This document shows, piece by piece, positions 9,565 through 18,574 of a stretch of 20,003 nt of DNA. The translations under genes were made by a program, and so were the position numbers. Position 1 is the first letter of the stretch. Each line of letters starts with the position of its first letter. Below the pieces are notes generated by a model that had not been told where the DNA came from, did not search any database, and was given only the letters and a program-made list of their open reading frames with translations. Source of the DNA: a virus; the IMG/VR virus record IMGVR_UViG_3300008448_000890, positions 1-20,003 of that record; one strand, 5' to 3'.

Positions 9565-10296
9565 ATGCCTAAAAAAAGATTTAGTCAGTCGGACTCAGTT
9601 GAGATTCAATTAAATCAAGTGAGTAAAATCAAAACTAAGAAAAAGAATTTCAGATTCACCCCAAAACAAGTTCAACTATTGGGGATGCTACTAGACCCCG
9701 AAAATAAAATTATTTTTATATCTGGTGCGGCGGGAACTTCTAAAACATATATGGCACTTTATGGGGCAGTCGAGATGATGTCTGAAGACCCCGAAAAGCA
9801 ACTCATTTATATTCGCAGTATTATTGAAAGCGCAGATAAAGGCTTGGGCAGCTTACCTGGAGATATTGCAGAGAAATTCGACCCATTCTTGATGCCTCTA
9901 TACGACAAGTTGGAGGAGATTGTTTTGCCGCAAGATGTGGCGAATCTTAAATCAACAGGAAGAATCAGTGCCGTGCCAATTAACTTTTTGCGGGGCGCAA
10001 GTTGGAATAATAAGATTATTGTTGCCGACGAAGCACAAAACTTCTCTGCCAAAGAACTCATTACTTTGATTACAAGAATTGGCGAAGGCTCCAAGATTAT
10101 CATTTGCGGCGATACTATGCAAAGTGATATTGGAAAACTCAAGTCTGGTTTTTCACCTATGATGAATACTTTCAACGACGAAGAAAGTAAACAAAAGGGA
10201 ATTCAAACATTTGTTTTCACTAAAGAAGACATTGTGCGTAGTGAAATCCTTAAATTCATTGTGAAAAAACTAGAAGAGGGCGACTTTCATGTGTAA
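9565..10296 (+). CDS. phoH: PhoH-like P-loop ATPase
   Basis: 243 aa. A basic N-terminal tail is followed by FRFTPKQVQLLGMLLDPENK (29-48), the Walker A motif SGAAGTSKT (53-61, Ser in place of the usual Gly before Lys), LIYIRSIIESADKGLGSLPG (80-99), Walker B IIVADEAQN (151-159) and CGDTMQSDIG (181-190). These are the hallmarks of the PhoH family, ATPases with proposed RNA helicase or ribonuclease-linked roles that are very common in phages of aquatic bacteria. The start 19 nt after the structural gene lacks a Shine-Dalgarno; GGGTGTAAACTATA precedes it. Followed by an intrinsic terminator. Confidence 0.93.
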   Translation: MPKKRFSQSDSVEIQLNQVSKIKTKKKNFRFTPKQVQLLGMLLDPENKIIFISGAAGTSKTYMALYGAVEMMSEDPEKQLIYIRSIIESADKGLGSLPGDIAEKFDPFLMPLYDKLEEIVLPQDVANLKSTGRISAVPINFLRGASWNNKIIVADEAQNFSAKELITLITRIGEGSKIIICGDTMQSDIGKLKSGFSPMMNTFNDEESKQKGIQTFVFTKEDIVRSEILKFIVKKLEEGDFHV

Positions 10297-10336
10297 ATAA
10301 CTATAACAGGGTTACACACAACGCTCGCAGCGAAAT

Positions 10337-10380
10337 GCAGGAAATATACGTGTATTCCCTGCCTTTTCGTGTCTTTTTTT
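10337..10380 (+). terminator. Rho-independent terminator after phoH
   Basis: GCAGGAAATA (10337-10346) pairs with TATTCCCTGC (10353-10362) with one mismatch and a short loop, followed by CTTTTCGTGTCTTTTTTT. It separates phoH from the next gene. Confidence 0.75.
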
Positions 10381-10416
10381 CTATTGAAAAATCAACGAAA
10401 AAACTCATTATTAATT

Positions 10417-10797
10417 ATGAGCGTTATTTATTGTTCTGAGTGTGGAAAGAAGCACGAATATAATTTTGCAAAGCCCAATTTCTGTTCTAGTTGTGGCGGT
10501 CCTTTTGGAATGGCTAAGCTGAAAAAGCAAAAGCCTGAACAAGAAGAAGAGGAATACGACGATGAAGAGGAAGAAGACGAAGAAGATTTTGAAGATGATG
10601 GCGAATCATTTACCAATTCTACTCGCGTTCCCAACATTCGCAAAATCCAAGTAGAAGTAGAAACATCTGCACAATACAACACTTTTGATTTGGGTTCTAT
10701 TATCGGCTCTGAGGCTAATCCTGTGCCTAAAGGTTCTACGCCAAAAAGAAGCAGCCGCCCAATTTCTCTTGAAGACTTTAAACAGAATAAAAAGTAA
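10417..10797 (+). CDS. Zinc-ribbon protein with acidic linker
   Basis: 126 aa from ATG 10417 (MSVIYCSECGKKHEYNFAKP). Cys6, Cys9, Cys23 and Cys26 form a C-x2-C...C-x2-C zinc ribbon. A run of about 30 Glu/Asp residues follows (EQEEEEYDDEEEEDEEDFED) and the C-terminal part is basic and Ser/Pro-rich (PKRSSRPISLEDFKQNKK). The frame extends to a GTG at 10369, but that lies inside the terminator's tail. It is translated just ahead of the sigma-like gene (TAA then GTG with no gap), so a role in transcription with that protein is plausible. The ATG sits in an imperfect 18-nt palindrome (10403-10420). Confidence 0.75.
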   Translation: MSVIYCSECGKKHEYNFAKPNFCSSCGGPFGMAKLKKQKPEQEEEEYDDEEEEDEEDFEDDGESFTNSTRVPNIRKIQVEVETSAQYNTFDLGSIIGSEANPVPKGSTPKRSSRPISLEDFKQNKK

Positions 10798-11487
10798 GTG
10801 GAACAACCTAAAAAAAAGACATACGAAGAGTGTTATCATATTATAGACACTGTTGTTTCAAAATATCAGAGCAAGTGGAGGCTTAACGCCATCAATTGGT
10901 TTGACTTTGAAGATGTAGCACAGATTGTCAAGACTCACATTTTCAAAAAGTGGGACTTGTGGGATCAGGAGCGTCCGTTGGAGCCATGGGTTTCAAGAAT
11001 CGCTTCTCATCAAATCAAAAACATAGTAAGAAACAACTACACCAATTATGTAAAGCCTTGTATGTCTTGCCCCCACAATCTTGGGGATAATCTATGCGCA
11101 CTAACCAAATCTGGCGAGCAAAACTCATCGTGCAAAATATATGCAAAATGGGCAAAGTCAAAGCGTCAAGGTTATGGCGTAAAGATGCCACTCGCTATGG
11201 AAAATCATCAGCAAGAAATTGATTCGTTTACTGATTCTGGTGTCGATTTTGATTCTTCTATCGAAAAACTAAATGCAGTACTCAAGCTAGAACTATCAGA
11301 TGAACACTATCGAGTATACATGATGCTATTCTTCGAGAATGCTTCAGAAGATGACGTAGCAAAATACATGGGCTACAAAACATCCGAAAAGAATCGTGCC
11401 GCTGGCTACAAACAGATAAAAAACCTCAAAAAAATGCTGAAAGAAAAAGTGCAGCAAATCATTGCCAAAAACGACATCATACTATGA
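10798..11487 (+). CDS. Sigma-like transcription factor with Cys4 insertion
   Basis: 229 aa starting with GTG directly after the TAA of the zinc-ribbon gene. FDFEDVAQIVKTHIFKKWDL (36-55) and LEPWVSRIASHQIKNIVRNN (61-80) match region 2 of ECF/gp55-type sigma factors (D..Q...  ...W...I..N...). A Cys4 set, Cys88, Cys91, Cys100 and Cys112, is inserted after it. LSDEHYRVYMMLFFENASED then DVAKYMGYKT...YKQIKNLKKML (166-213) fits a region 4 helix-turn-helix. Such phage proteins redirect host RNA polymerase to late promoters; here that is inferred. It overlaps the next gene by 4 nt (ATGA). Confidence 0.78.
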   Translation: MEQPKKKTYEECYHIIDTVVSKYQSKWRLNAINWFDFEDVAQIVKTHIFKKWDLWDQERPLEPWVSRIASHQIKNIVRNNYTNYVKPCMSCPHNLGDNLCALTKSGEQNSSCKIYAKWAKSKRQGYGVKMPLAMENHQQEIDSFTDSGVDFDSSIEKLNAVLKLELSDEHYRVYMMLFFENASEDDVAKYMGYKTSEKNRAAGYKQIKNLKKMLKEKVQQIIAKNDIIL

Positions 11488-12536
11488 GTTTAAATGACGA
11501 ACAAAAGCAAAAAGTCCAAGAGGCTTTTGCCAAGAATCCCGATTTGAATGAGATAGTCAAACATGTGTTTGATAATCCACAACTTGACGGTCGCTCGAAA
11601 GAGGGGCGCGAAGTAAGAAAATACATGGTGCAAGCAGGTATGAAATTTAATACCGCTCGCCGCGAAAAGAAAGAAGACATTGTCTTCTCGCCGCAACAAA
11701 GGCAATTCATCATTGATCAAGCGAACGCTGGTCTATCTTCTTTGGCTATTGCTGAACTACTGTTTCCAAAGCAGGAAGTAAAGCCGCTCTCTATGGAGCA
11801 GCGAGCTGTTTTCGCGCTGATGAGAGAGATTAATCCAGACTACAATCCTTCTCAAGACACAGACGCTGTGCTGTCCAGCTACGTGGCTCCGAAGGCGCTA
11901 GGTAGAGTTTTGAAAAAAATCAACGATGCGACTGGGAATGTTTTCGAGGAGGAGAAGATTAATCGCCAGCACAGGATTTGTGTCGATAAGTTAACCATTA
12001 ACTTGAATAATTCGCGGTTCGTGAAAATCATGAACAATTACACTTCCAAAGACGATAGGGAGTTGTTCGAGCAAGAGTTTATTCGTTTGACTTGGGATAA
12101 GCCTGATTTGACCTCAGATGAGATTAACCTTTACATGAACGTGTGCAAAGAAATCATTAATCTTGAGGTGATTAGTAAGCATTTGAATAAACTGAACGAT
12201 ATGTTCGACATTGCAAACGATCAGGAAGAAATGAGCGTTCGACTTGCAGAAATCATTAAAGCAAAAAGCAGTGAATATCATCAATGCGAAACTCGTATTG
12301 AAAACCTTACGAAAAAGCTTCAAGGTGATCGAGCATCGCGTATGCAGAGTAAACAAAAAGAAAACGCTTCTCTTTTGGCGCTAGTGCAATTCTTTCAAGA
12401 CGAAGACGAGCGAAAGAATATGGTTCATATCGCAGAAATGCAAAAGGCTCTAGTATCTGAAGAAGCTAATCGACTAGAGGGAATGGAAGAATGGAAAGCT
12501 CGCATACTTGGAATATCAAAAGATCATGTCATTTAA
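11484..12536 (+). CDS. Putative small terminase / DNA-binding packaging protein
   Basis: 350 aa. The N-terminal part (1-60, MSLNDEQKQKVQEAFAKNPD then LNEIVKHVFDNPQLDGRSKEGREVRKYM) and FSPQQRQFIIDQANAGLSSLAIAELLFP (about 68-95) both have helix-turn-helix character. The rest is helical and charged, with a coiled-coil-like region around 240-300. The gene sits two places before the large terminase and is translationally coupled to its neighbours, which fits a small terminase, though it is longer than most and I see no diagnostic motif. It could instead be a neck or regulatory protein. Confidence 0.5.
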   Translation: MSLNDEQKQKVQEAFAKNPDLNEIVKHVFDNPQLDGRSKEGREVRKYMVQAGMKFNTARREKKEDIVFSPQQRQFIIDQANAGLSSLAIAELLFPKQEVKPLSMEQRAVFALMREINPDYNPSQDTDAVLSSYVAPKALGRVLKKINDATGNVFEEEKINRQHRICVDKLTINLNNSRFVKIMNNYTSKDDRELFEQEFIRLTWDKPDLTSDEINLYMNVCKEIINLEVISKHLNKLNDMFDIANDQEEMSVRLAEIIKAKSSEYHQCETRIENLTKKLQGDRASRMQSKQKENASLLALVQFFQDEDERKNMVHIAEMQKALVSEEANRLEGMEEWKARILGISKDHVI

Positions 12537-13458
12537 TTGTAAAGAGTGCAATGAGTCATTTGATTCATTAAAAAGCCTACACCATCATTTCAAGAAACAC
12601 GATATGATGTTGGGCGATTATTACGTCAAGCACTATCCACGCTTCAATAAGCTAACGGGCGTTCCTATTCAGTTCAAAACGTATGAAGATTACATGGAGA
12701 GAGATTTCGCCACATACGATCAATTAGTCGAGTGGTGTGATACAGCGGATCAGGAAGAAGTTGGGGCATATATTCTTTTATTGCTTAAAAAGCGCATAGA
12801 AAAAAAGGAACTAGATTATGGTCCCTGCTCGACAGAATTATTCACATCAGACTTGCCGCCAATTAGAGTATACAAGCGTATCTTTGGCAGCTATAAAAAA
12901 GTGTGCGATGAATGTGGCGTTAAACCGATGTTCGGTTCAAACTTGCCACAAGAATTCCACAACGATTACAGAGATGTAAAGATTTTGATTGATACGAGAG
13001 AGCAGCAACCACTCAAGTTCCGTTACTCTGCGCCACTCAAGCTAGATGTTGGCGATTATGCCGTGACAAAAGAAAACTTTAAGTATACGTATGCGGATAG
13101 AAAATCGTTTGCTGACTTTTGCAGCACTTTGTCGGCAGAGTATAAGAGATTCGTCAGAGAGCTTCAACGCTGTAGGCAAGCGGGGTGTTTCTTATTCATT
13201 GTGATTGAAAGCGATCTACATAAGATGCGCGAAATCAACAAGTATGCTCCGAAACGATTTAATCTCGACTACATCTTCCACAACATGAAAGAATTGCAAA
13301 GAGATTTTAGAGACTGTTGCCAGTTTGTATTTGCAAAGAATAGAAGCAGCAGTCAAATACTGATACCAAAGCTCCTAATGCTTGGTCCAAAGATATGGAA
13401 CGTGGATGTTCAATACTTTTTGGATGTTGGAGAAATGAATTACTTCGAAATTAAATAA
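12526..13458 (+). CDS. ERCC4-type nuclease with N-terminal C2H2 zinc finger
   Basis: 310 aa from ATG 12526; a TTG at 12508 in frame is less likely. Residues 5-25 form a C2H2 finger (Cys5, Cys8, His21, His25) and a further C-x2-C is at 127-130. From 153 the sequence ILIDTREQQPLKF, then LDVGDYAV (173-180) and YADRKSFADF (189-198) give the D..R...V-GD-...-(E/D)RK signature of ERCC4/XPF nucleases, with Asp191 in place of Glu. Such enzymes cut branched or double-stranded DNA with Mg2+. It lies between the putative small and large terminase and overlaps the former by 11 nt, so a role in genome processing before packaging is inferred. Confidence 0.8.
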   Translation: MSFNCKECNESFDSLKSLHHHFKKHDMMLGDYYVKHYPRFNKLTGVPIQFKTYEDYMERDFATYDQLVEWCDTADQEEVGAYILLLLKKRIEKKELDYGPCSTELFTSDLPPIRVYKRIFGSYKKVCDECGVKPMFGSNLPQEFHNDYRDVKILIDTREQQPLKFRYSAPLKLDVGDYAVTKENFKYTYADRKSFADFCSTLSAEYKRFVRELQRCRQAGCFLFIVIESDLHKMREINKYAPKRFNLDYIFHNMKELQRDFRDCCQFVFAKNRSSSQILIPKLLMLGPKIWNVDVQYFLDVGEMNYFEIK

Positions 13459-13460
13459 AT

Positions 13461-16400
13461 ATGGCGTGGGAAAAAGGACATCAAATCTTACATAAGAAAT
13501 TCGAAAATGTAAACCAAGAAATCTTGGACACAGAAGGCTTCATTGAAGAAGAAAAGGCGAAGGTTCTTTTGTATAAGTTCTTGCGCGAGAATCCTTCATT
13601 TACTTCGGAGCTGATTTCAGGCATTTCATTGTTTCCATTCCAACACATGGCGATTAAGGCAATGATGGAGACGGATTACTTTTTGGGGATATGGTGTCTT
13701 GCGGAAGATGAATATGTACTAACTGAAAATGGGTTCAAAAAAATTAAAGATATTCAAGTTGGTGAAATGGTTCGTTCTCGCGAGCAGCTCAATTTAGTCA
13801 CAGACAAAAGAATTAACCCACTGGAAGATGGACTAGAAATAACCCTGAAATCTGGCGATTCATTTAAGGCTAAAATTGGACATAAAACTCTTGTTTTCAG
13901 AAATTTTCAGTTTCAATTTGAAGAGATTCAAAATATTAAAGAAGGAGACATTGTTCCAGTAAAATTGGGAACAGATGTCTGGGGAAACCAGGATATTTTT
14001 AAAGATTTTAATTTCAAAAACAAGCAGCACTTATTCTACTGGCTGGGATATGTTTTGGGCGATGGTTATCTCAATCAAGATGGAGTTCACTATTGCTCGG
14101 AAAATTATGAAATTCAAGAAGTGATCTTGAAATTTACACAAGCTAATGATTTTAAAATGTATGCTCGTCAACGCAACGCTAATTTAAATTTCTACGAGTA
14201 TTCGGTATTTAATCGAGAATTGGTTAAAGCATTAGAATCAATAGGCTGGGATAAATCTCTAAAATCAAAAGATAAACTAATCTGCGATCAAATCTTAGCC
14301 ACAGAAAAAGGAAATCTATGCGCTTTAATTGGTGGATTATTTGATGCGGATGGATATGCATCTTTTCAACCAAACAATAGTAAAGTAGGATTAAAAAACA
14401 CATCTCTTCAATTATTGCGTCAAGTAAAAATGCTTTTAAATAACTTGGGAGTGGAATCTAATTTGAGGCTTTCTGGGCAACACAATGATGTGCCTTATTA
14501 TGATCTAGTATTAACAAATGACGTTTCTAGCTTAAAGAAATTTCAAGCAGAAATAGACTTTATTGTTTCTCATAAAAAATCCAATCTTCAAAAAATCATT
14601 GATAGATCTAGCTCAAGAAACTACCAAAATAAACTGATACCAAGATTTGGACAATTACTAAAAAAAGAAGGTTCACGTGAAAAGCTCTGTGGGAAAAAGG
14701 GGCAATGGGGAATAGGTTTCTCTCAAAATGAATTGGATAATCTCCAAGGTTTGTCAGAAGATACTAAATATATTATTGATTCAATTAAAGAAGAGCGGGT
14801 TTCGTTTTCTGTGGTAAAAACTATTACGCCTTGCCAAGTAAGATCAGTGGATATTACTGTAGAAAATGAAGAGTGTTATATCGGCAACGGTATTGTGCAT
14901 CATAATTCGAGGGGTCTTTCCAAATCATTCACCACTGGTATTTTCGCGGCTATGGACGCTATCTTGAATCAAGGTGTTTATATTGGCATTATATCAAAGT
15001 CTTTCCGTCAAAGTCGAATGATCTTCAACAAGATCGAAGAAATTGCCAAGAGTCCCAAAGCTGCATATCTATCACAATGCATCACAAGAGTCAGTAAGTC
15101 TAATGACCAATGGGTTATGGAAATTGGGCGTAGTAAAATCATTGCCCTGCCGCTTGGAGATGGTGAAAAATTAAGGGGTTTCCGTTTTCAGCGAATGATT
15201 ATTGACGAGCTTCTTTTGATGCCCGAAAAAATCATTAACGAAGTTATTCTTCCGTTCTTGGCGGTTGTGGAAAATCCGACAGAGCGTCAAAAGATCTACG
15301 ATCTTGAAACACAAATGATTGCTGCTGGGAAAATGACCGAAGAGGAGCGTCACAAATGGCCACATAACAAGATTATTGGTCTTTCTTCTGCTTCTTATAA
15401 GTTTGAGTATCTATACAAGCTTTACCAACAATACGAAAACCTTATTCTCAATCCATCTAAACAAGATAATGCTCATCGAGTGATTATGCACTTGAGCTAT
15501 GATTGCGCCCCGAAACAACTTTACGATCAAAACCTTTTAGATCAGTCTAAAGCGACAATGAGTGAGGCGCAGTTTGAAAGAGAGTTTGGATCAATCTTCA
15601 CAGATGATAGCTCTGGTTACTTTAAGGTTAGCAAAATGGCAGCTTGCACCGTTCCTGATGGTGAAGGTCAATCAGTAGAGGTAGTAGGCGATAAAAGCAG
15701 CGAATACATACTGTCATTTGACCCATCGTGGTCAGAGAGCGAAGGCTCCGACGACTTCGCAATGCACGTTATCAAGTTAAATGCTGACAAACGCAGTGGA
15801 ACTATAGTACATTCGTATGCTTTGGCAGGAGCCAACTTGAAAAAGCATATTGTTTACTTCCATTATTTATATACCCACTTTAATATTCGTATGATTGTGG
15901 GTGACTATAACGGTGGCGTTCAGTTTCTCAACTCCTGCAACGAAAGTGAAATCTTTAAGAAAGCTGGAATCCAAATACAATGTATGGACGTTGATTTTGA
16001 TGACCCCCAAAGCTACAATACAGATTTGCGCGTTGCCCGAAATCAATACAATGTAGAATCAAAGAAGATATGCATACTTAGAAAGCCAAGTTCATCGTGG
16101 ATTCGATCAGCAAATGAGATGCTTCAATCTGCTTTCGATCATAAAAAGATTTGGTTTGCTGGAACAGCTTTGGATGACGATTATTCGCGGCAAAAGTCAG
16201 CGACGATTCCTATTGATGAGATTACATTCTCGCGATACAACGATGAAGGCGACTCATACGCTAAACAAATCGACCTAATTGAGCATTTGAAAGACACAAT
16301 TGATGCCACGAAAGTCCAATGCGCACTTATACAAGTATCAACTACAGCAAATGGCTCCCAATCATTTGATTTACCATATAATCTCAAGAAACAGCGTAAC

Positions 16401-16532
16401 GCTGACAAGGCAAGAAAAGACTCTTACTCAGCTTTGGTTCTCGGCAATTGGTTAATGAACATCTACTTCGACATGATGGCGACACCAGAGGCATCTGTTC
16501 AGACTACATTTGTCCCAATGTTTGTTGATTAA
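13461..16532 (+). CDS. terL: Large terminase (ATPase/nuclease) interrupted by an intein
   Basis: 1023 aa precursor, predicted to splice to 619 aa. The N-extein (1-78) ends FLGIW. The C-extein begins SRGLSKS (483-489), a Walker A motif of the T4 gp17 type (SRQLGKT there), then Walker B RMIIDEL (578-584). The nuclease part has candidate acidic metal ligands Asp754 (LSFDPSW), Asp815 (IVGDYNGG) and Asp987 (KDSYSAL). The protein drives ATP-powered DNA packaging into the prohead and cuts the concatemer. It begins 2 nt after the nuclease gene without a Shine-Dalgarno, and its stop codon lies in the palindrome 16529-16545. The ATPase is predicted to be inactive until splicing, since the insertion lies against the P-loop. 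Confidence 0.93.
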   Translation: MAWEKGHQILHKKFENVNQEILDTEGFIEEEKAKVLLYKFLRENPSFTSELISGISLFPFQHMAIKAMMETDYFLGIWCLAEDEYVLTENGFKKIKDIQVGEMVRSREQLNLVTDKRINPLEDGLEITLKSGDSFKAKIGHKTLVFRNFQFQFEEIQNIKEGDIVPVKLGTDVWGNQDIFKDFNFKNKQHLFYWLGYVLGDGYLNQDGVHYCSENYEIQEVILKFTQANDFKMYARQRNANLNFYEYSVFNRELVKALESIGWDKSLKSKDKLICDQILATEKGNLCALIGGLFDADGYASFQPNNSKVGLKNTSLQLLRQVKMLLNNLGVESNLRLSGQHNDVPYYDLVLTNDVSSLKKFQAEIDFIVSHKKSNLQKIIDRSSSRNYQNKLIPRFGQLLKKEGSREKLCGKKGQWGIGFSQNELDNLQGLSEDTKYIIDSIKEERVSFSVVKTITPCQVRSVDITVENEECYIGNGIVHHNSRGLSKSFTTGIFAAMDAILNQGVYIGIISKSFRQSRMIFNKIEEIAKSPKAAYLSQCITRVSKSNDQWVMEIGRSKIIALPLGDGEKLRGFRFQRMIIDELLLMPEKIINEVILPFLAVVENPTERQKIYDLETQMIAAGKMTEEERHKWPHNKIIGLSSASYKFEYLYKLYQQYENLILNPSKQDNAHRVIMHLSYDCAPKQLYDQNLLDQSKATMSEAQFEREFGSIFTDDSSGYFKVSKMAACTVPDGEGQSVEVVGDKSSEYILSFDPSWSESEGSDDFAMHVIKLNADKRSGTIVHSYALAGANLKKHIVYFHYLYTHFNIRMIVGDYNGGVQFLNSCNESEIFKKAGIQIQCMDVDFDDPQSYNTDLRVARNQYNVESKKICILRKPSSSWIRSANEMLQSAFDHKKIWFAGTALDDDYSRQKSATIPIDEITFSRYNDEGDSYAKQIDLIEHLKDTIDATKVQCALIQVSTTANGSQSFDLPYNLKKQRNADKARKDSYSALVLGNWLMNIYFDMMATPEASVQTTFVPMFVD
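13695..14906 (+). mobile_element. Intein with LAGLIDADG homing endonuclease in terL
   Basis: 404 residues (79-482 of the precursor). It begins CLAEDEYVLTENGFKKIKDI, a typical block A with Cys1. A His at 141 (GHKTLVF) is the block B candidate. The two endonuclease motifs are LFYWLGYVLGDGYL (191-204) and ALIGGLFDADGYAS (288-301). Block F ends ECYIGNGIVHHN, and Ser483 is the +1 residue. All splicing residues (Cys1, His481, Asn482, Ser+1) are present, so it should splice. The coding sequence is visibly more AT-rich than the flanking exteins, suggesting a recent arrival. The block F His is replaced by Cys472, a tolerated variation. Confidence 0.93.
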
Positions 16533-16545
16533 CTTTTAAAGTTAA
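16529..16545. repeat. Palindrome at the end of terL
   Basis: TTAACTTTTAAAGTTAA, an interrupted perfect inverted repeat containing the terL stop codon, followed by CTTTTGGACTTTTTTGTG. It may be a weak AT-rich terminator or part of the promoter region of the portal gene. Confidence 0.4.
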
Positions 16546-16575
16546 CTTTTGGACTTTTTTGTGTAATATAGAGTA

Positions 16576-18573
16576 ATGGATAAGCGACACTATAATAAAA
16601 AGTCTGAGTATTGGAAAAAATTTGATAAATCGCCAATAAAAATCATGTCACAAGCTCATGAAGACTATGAGCCAGAGCTATGCGGCGAGCCTTTCTATGT
16701 CGCAGAGGCATCATTGAACACTTCATTCGCAAATGATGACTATTCTCGCGTAGATAGCTCTTCTCGTAGCGGCAGTCGTCGCAATAGAGCCGCTACCTCA
16801 AGAACTCATGATCGCTTTAGCAGCATCCGCAATGGGCTTTTGCCTTATAGCTATGCTATGGACGGCGTTAATGTTCGCGAGGCAATCGAATTGTGTCAAA
16901 AAGCTTATGCCAATGTTGCTGTATTCAGAAACTCTATCGACATTATGTCGGAGTTTTCCAATACCGAGCTGTATCTTGAAGGTGGTTCGCAAAAGAGCCG
17001 CGATTTCTTCAATCAATGGTTTAAAAAAATCAAATTGTGGCACTTGAAAGATCAATTCTTCAGAGAATTCTATCGTAGTGGAAACATTTTCTTTTATCGC
17101 GTAGATGGCACAATCCAAACAGGAGATTTCACCAAGTTGATTCAACAAATCGCTGATGAACAACCCACCTCTAGTAAAGTTCCTGTTAGATACATCCTTC
17201 TCAATCCTTTTGACATCGTAGCAAAACGAGGATCGAGCTTCGAGACGGGAGCTTATGAAAAAATCTTGTCTGAATACGAATTGGCTCGCTTGCAGAATCC
17301 AGTTTCTGAAGAAGACCGCGAAACTCTTAATGGTTTGCCAGACAATGTTAGACAAGATATTCAAAAAGGAGCTTATTATCAGAATGGTTTGAAAATCAAA
17401 CTCGATCCAAACAAAATCATTTTCGTTTTCTACAAAAAACAAGACTACGAGCCGTTCGCAATTCCATTTGGCTACCCAGTGTTGGAAGACATTAACGCCA
17501 AGCTCGAATTGAAGAAAATGGATCAGGCAATTACTCGCACTGTTGAGAATGTCATTCTATTGATTACTATGGGCGCTGAGCCAGACAAAGGCGGCATCAA
17601 TCAAAACAATTTGGTAGCAATGCAAAAACTCTTCAAGAACGAAAGTGTTGGTCGAGTTCTTGTTTCTGACTATACCACGAAAGCTGAGTTCGTTATCCCA
17701 GATTTAAACAAGGTTCTTGGTCCAGAAAAGTATAAAGTTCTCAATGAAGACATTAAACAAGGACTGCAAAACATTATTGTCGGAGAAGAGAAGTATAGCT
17801 CTACAGAAGTTAAAGCCGAAATCTTTTTGGACAGACTTAAAGAAGCTAGAAATGCGTTCTTGAATGATTTCTTGCAGCCCGAAATTAAAAGAATCGCTAA
17901 AACTCTTGGCTTGAAAAAATATCCTACTGCCAAGTTTAGAGACATTGATATTAGAGACAAAACGCAGCTCATGCGCGTAACAACTCGTTTGATGGAGCTT
18001 GGCATCATCACTCCACAACAAGGTATTGACATGTTCCATACTGGAGAGTTTCCAAAATCAGAAGATATTGCGCCATCTCAGCCAGAATTTGTTTCGCAGC
18101 GAAAAGAAGGTTACTACAATCCAATCGTCGGTGGCATTCCAACAATCTCACCGCCAGAACCCAAAGATACTACAGATTCGGGACCAATTAATGCGACTCC
18201 AAAAGTTGCTGGTCGTCCAGAAGGAACAACTGGTATTCCATTGGCAAAAGCTAAAGTATCAGTAAAAAATATTCGCGGCATTGTTAGTAAGATCGAAGAA
18301 CTTCATGCATCTATCGAAAGCGAATTGAAAGCATCGCTATCGTTGGAAACACTATCTGATAATCAACAGGAAATGGTGAATAAGTTGTGTGAAACCGTTA
18401 TTGTTTCAAGCAATTTAGAAAGTTGGGCTGAAGTCGCATCTTCTTGTGTAAAGGACTTTGAGGCGATTGCCTCTTTGTCTACTTTGCCAGAAGTATTAGA
18501 AGCGGCTGCGGAATTCGAAATCGACGATGATTATTCTGCGGCACTACTGTATCACTCAAGCGGATTAGTTTAA
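16576..18573 (+). CDS. Portal protein
   Basis: 665 aa. After a basic/Ser-rich N-terminus come AIELCQKAYANVAVFRNSID (about 99-118), an opening typical of portal proteins, then FREFYRSGNIFFYR (about 165-178), RYILLNPFDIVAKRG, KIIFVFYKKQDYEPFAIPFG and LELKKMDQAITRTVENVILL, and a long helical region. The order and the place between the large terminase and protease/scaffold gene fit the dodecameric portal through which DNA enters the head. The last 150 residues (after PEPKDTTDSG) are low-complexity then helical and look like an added tail. The start lies 15 nt after GTGTAA; no Shine-Dalgarno. It ends 1 nt before the next ATG. Confidence 0.8.
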   Translation: MDKRHYNKKSEYWKKFDKSPIKIMSQAHEDYEPELCGEPFYVAEASLNTSFANDDYSRVDSSSRSGSRRNRAATSRTHDRFSSIRNGLLPYSYAMDGVNVREAIELCQKAYANVAVFRNSIDIMSEFSNTELYLEGGSQKSRDFFNQWFKKIKLWHLKDQFFREFYRSGNIFFYRVDGTIQTGDFTKLIQQIADEQPTSSKVPVRYILLNPFDIVAKRGSSFETGAYEKILSEYELARLQNPVSEEDRETLNGLPDNVRQDIQKGAYYQNGLKIKLDPNKIIFVFYKKQDYEPFAIPFGYPVLEDINAKLELKKMDQAITRTVENVILLITMGAEPDKGGINQNNLVAMQKLFKNESVGRVLVSDYTTKAEFVIPDLNKVLGPEKYKVLNEDIKQGLQNIIVGEEKYSSTEVKAEIFLDRLKEARNAFLNDFLQPEIKRIAKTLGLKKYPTAKFRDIDIRDKTQLMRVTTRLMELGIITPQQGIDMFHTGEFPKSEDIAPSQPEFVSQRKEGYYNPIVGGIPTISPPEPKDTTDSGPINATPKVAGRPEGTTGIPLAKAKVSVKNIRGIVSKIEELHASIESELKASLSLETLSDNQQEMVNKLCETVIVSSNLESWAEVASSCVKDFEAIASLSTLPEVLEAAAEFEIDDDYSAALLYHSSGLV

Positions 18574-18574
18574 T

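Noticed and set aside
10369-10416. Upstream GTG start for the zinc-ribbon gene
   Set aside because: It lies within the T-rich tail of the phoH terminator; the ATG at 10417 begins directly before the zinc-binding motif.
16798-17442. Minus-strand open frame of 214 codons inside the portal gene
   Set aside because: Antisense shadow of a well-supported portal gene, without promoter or recognisable product.
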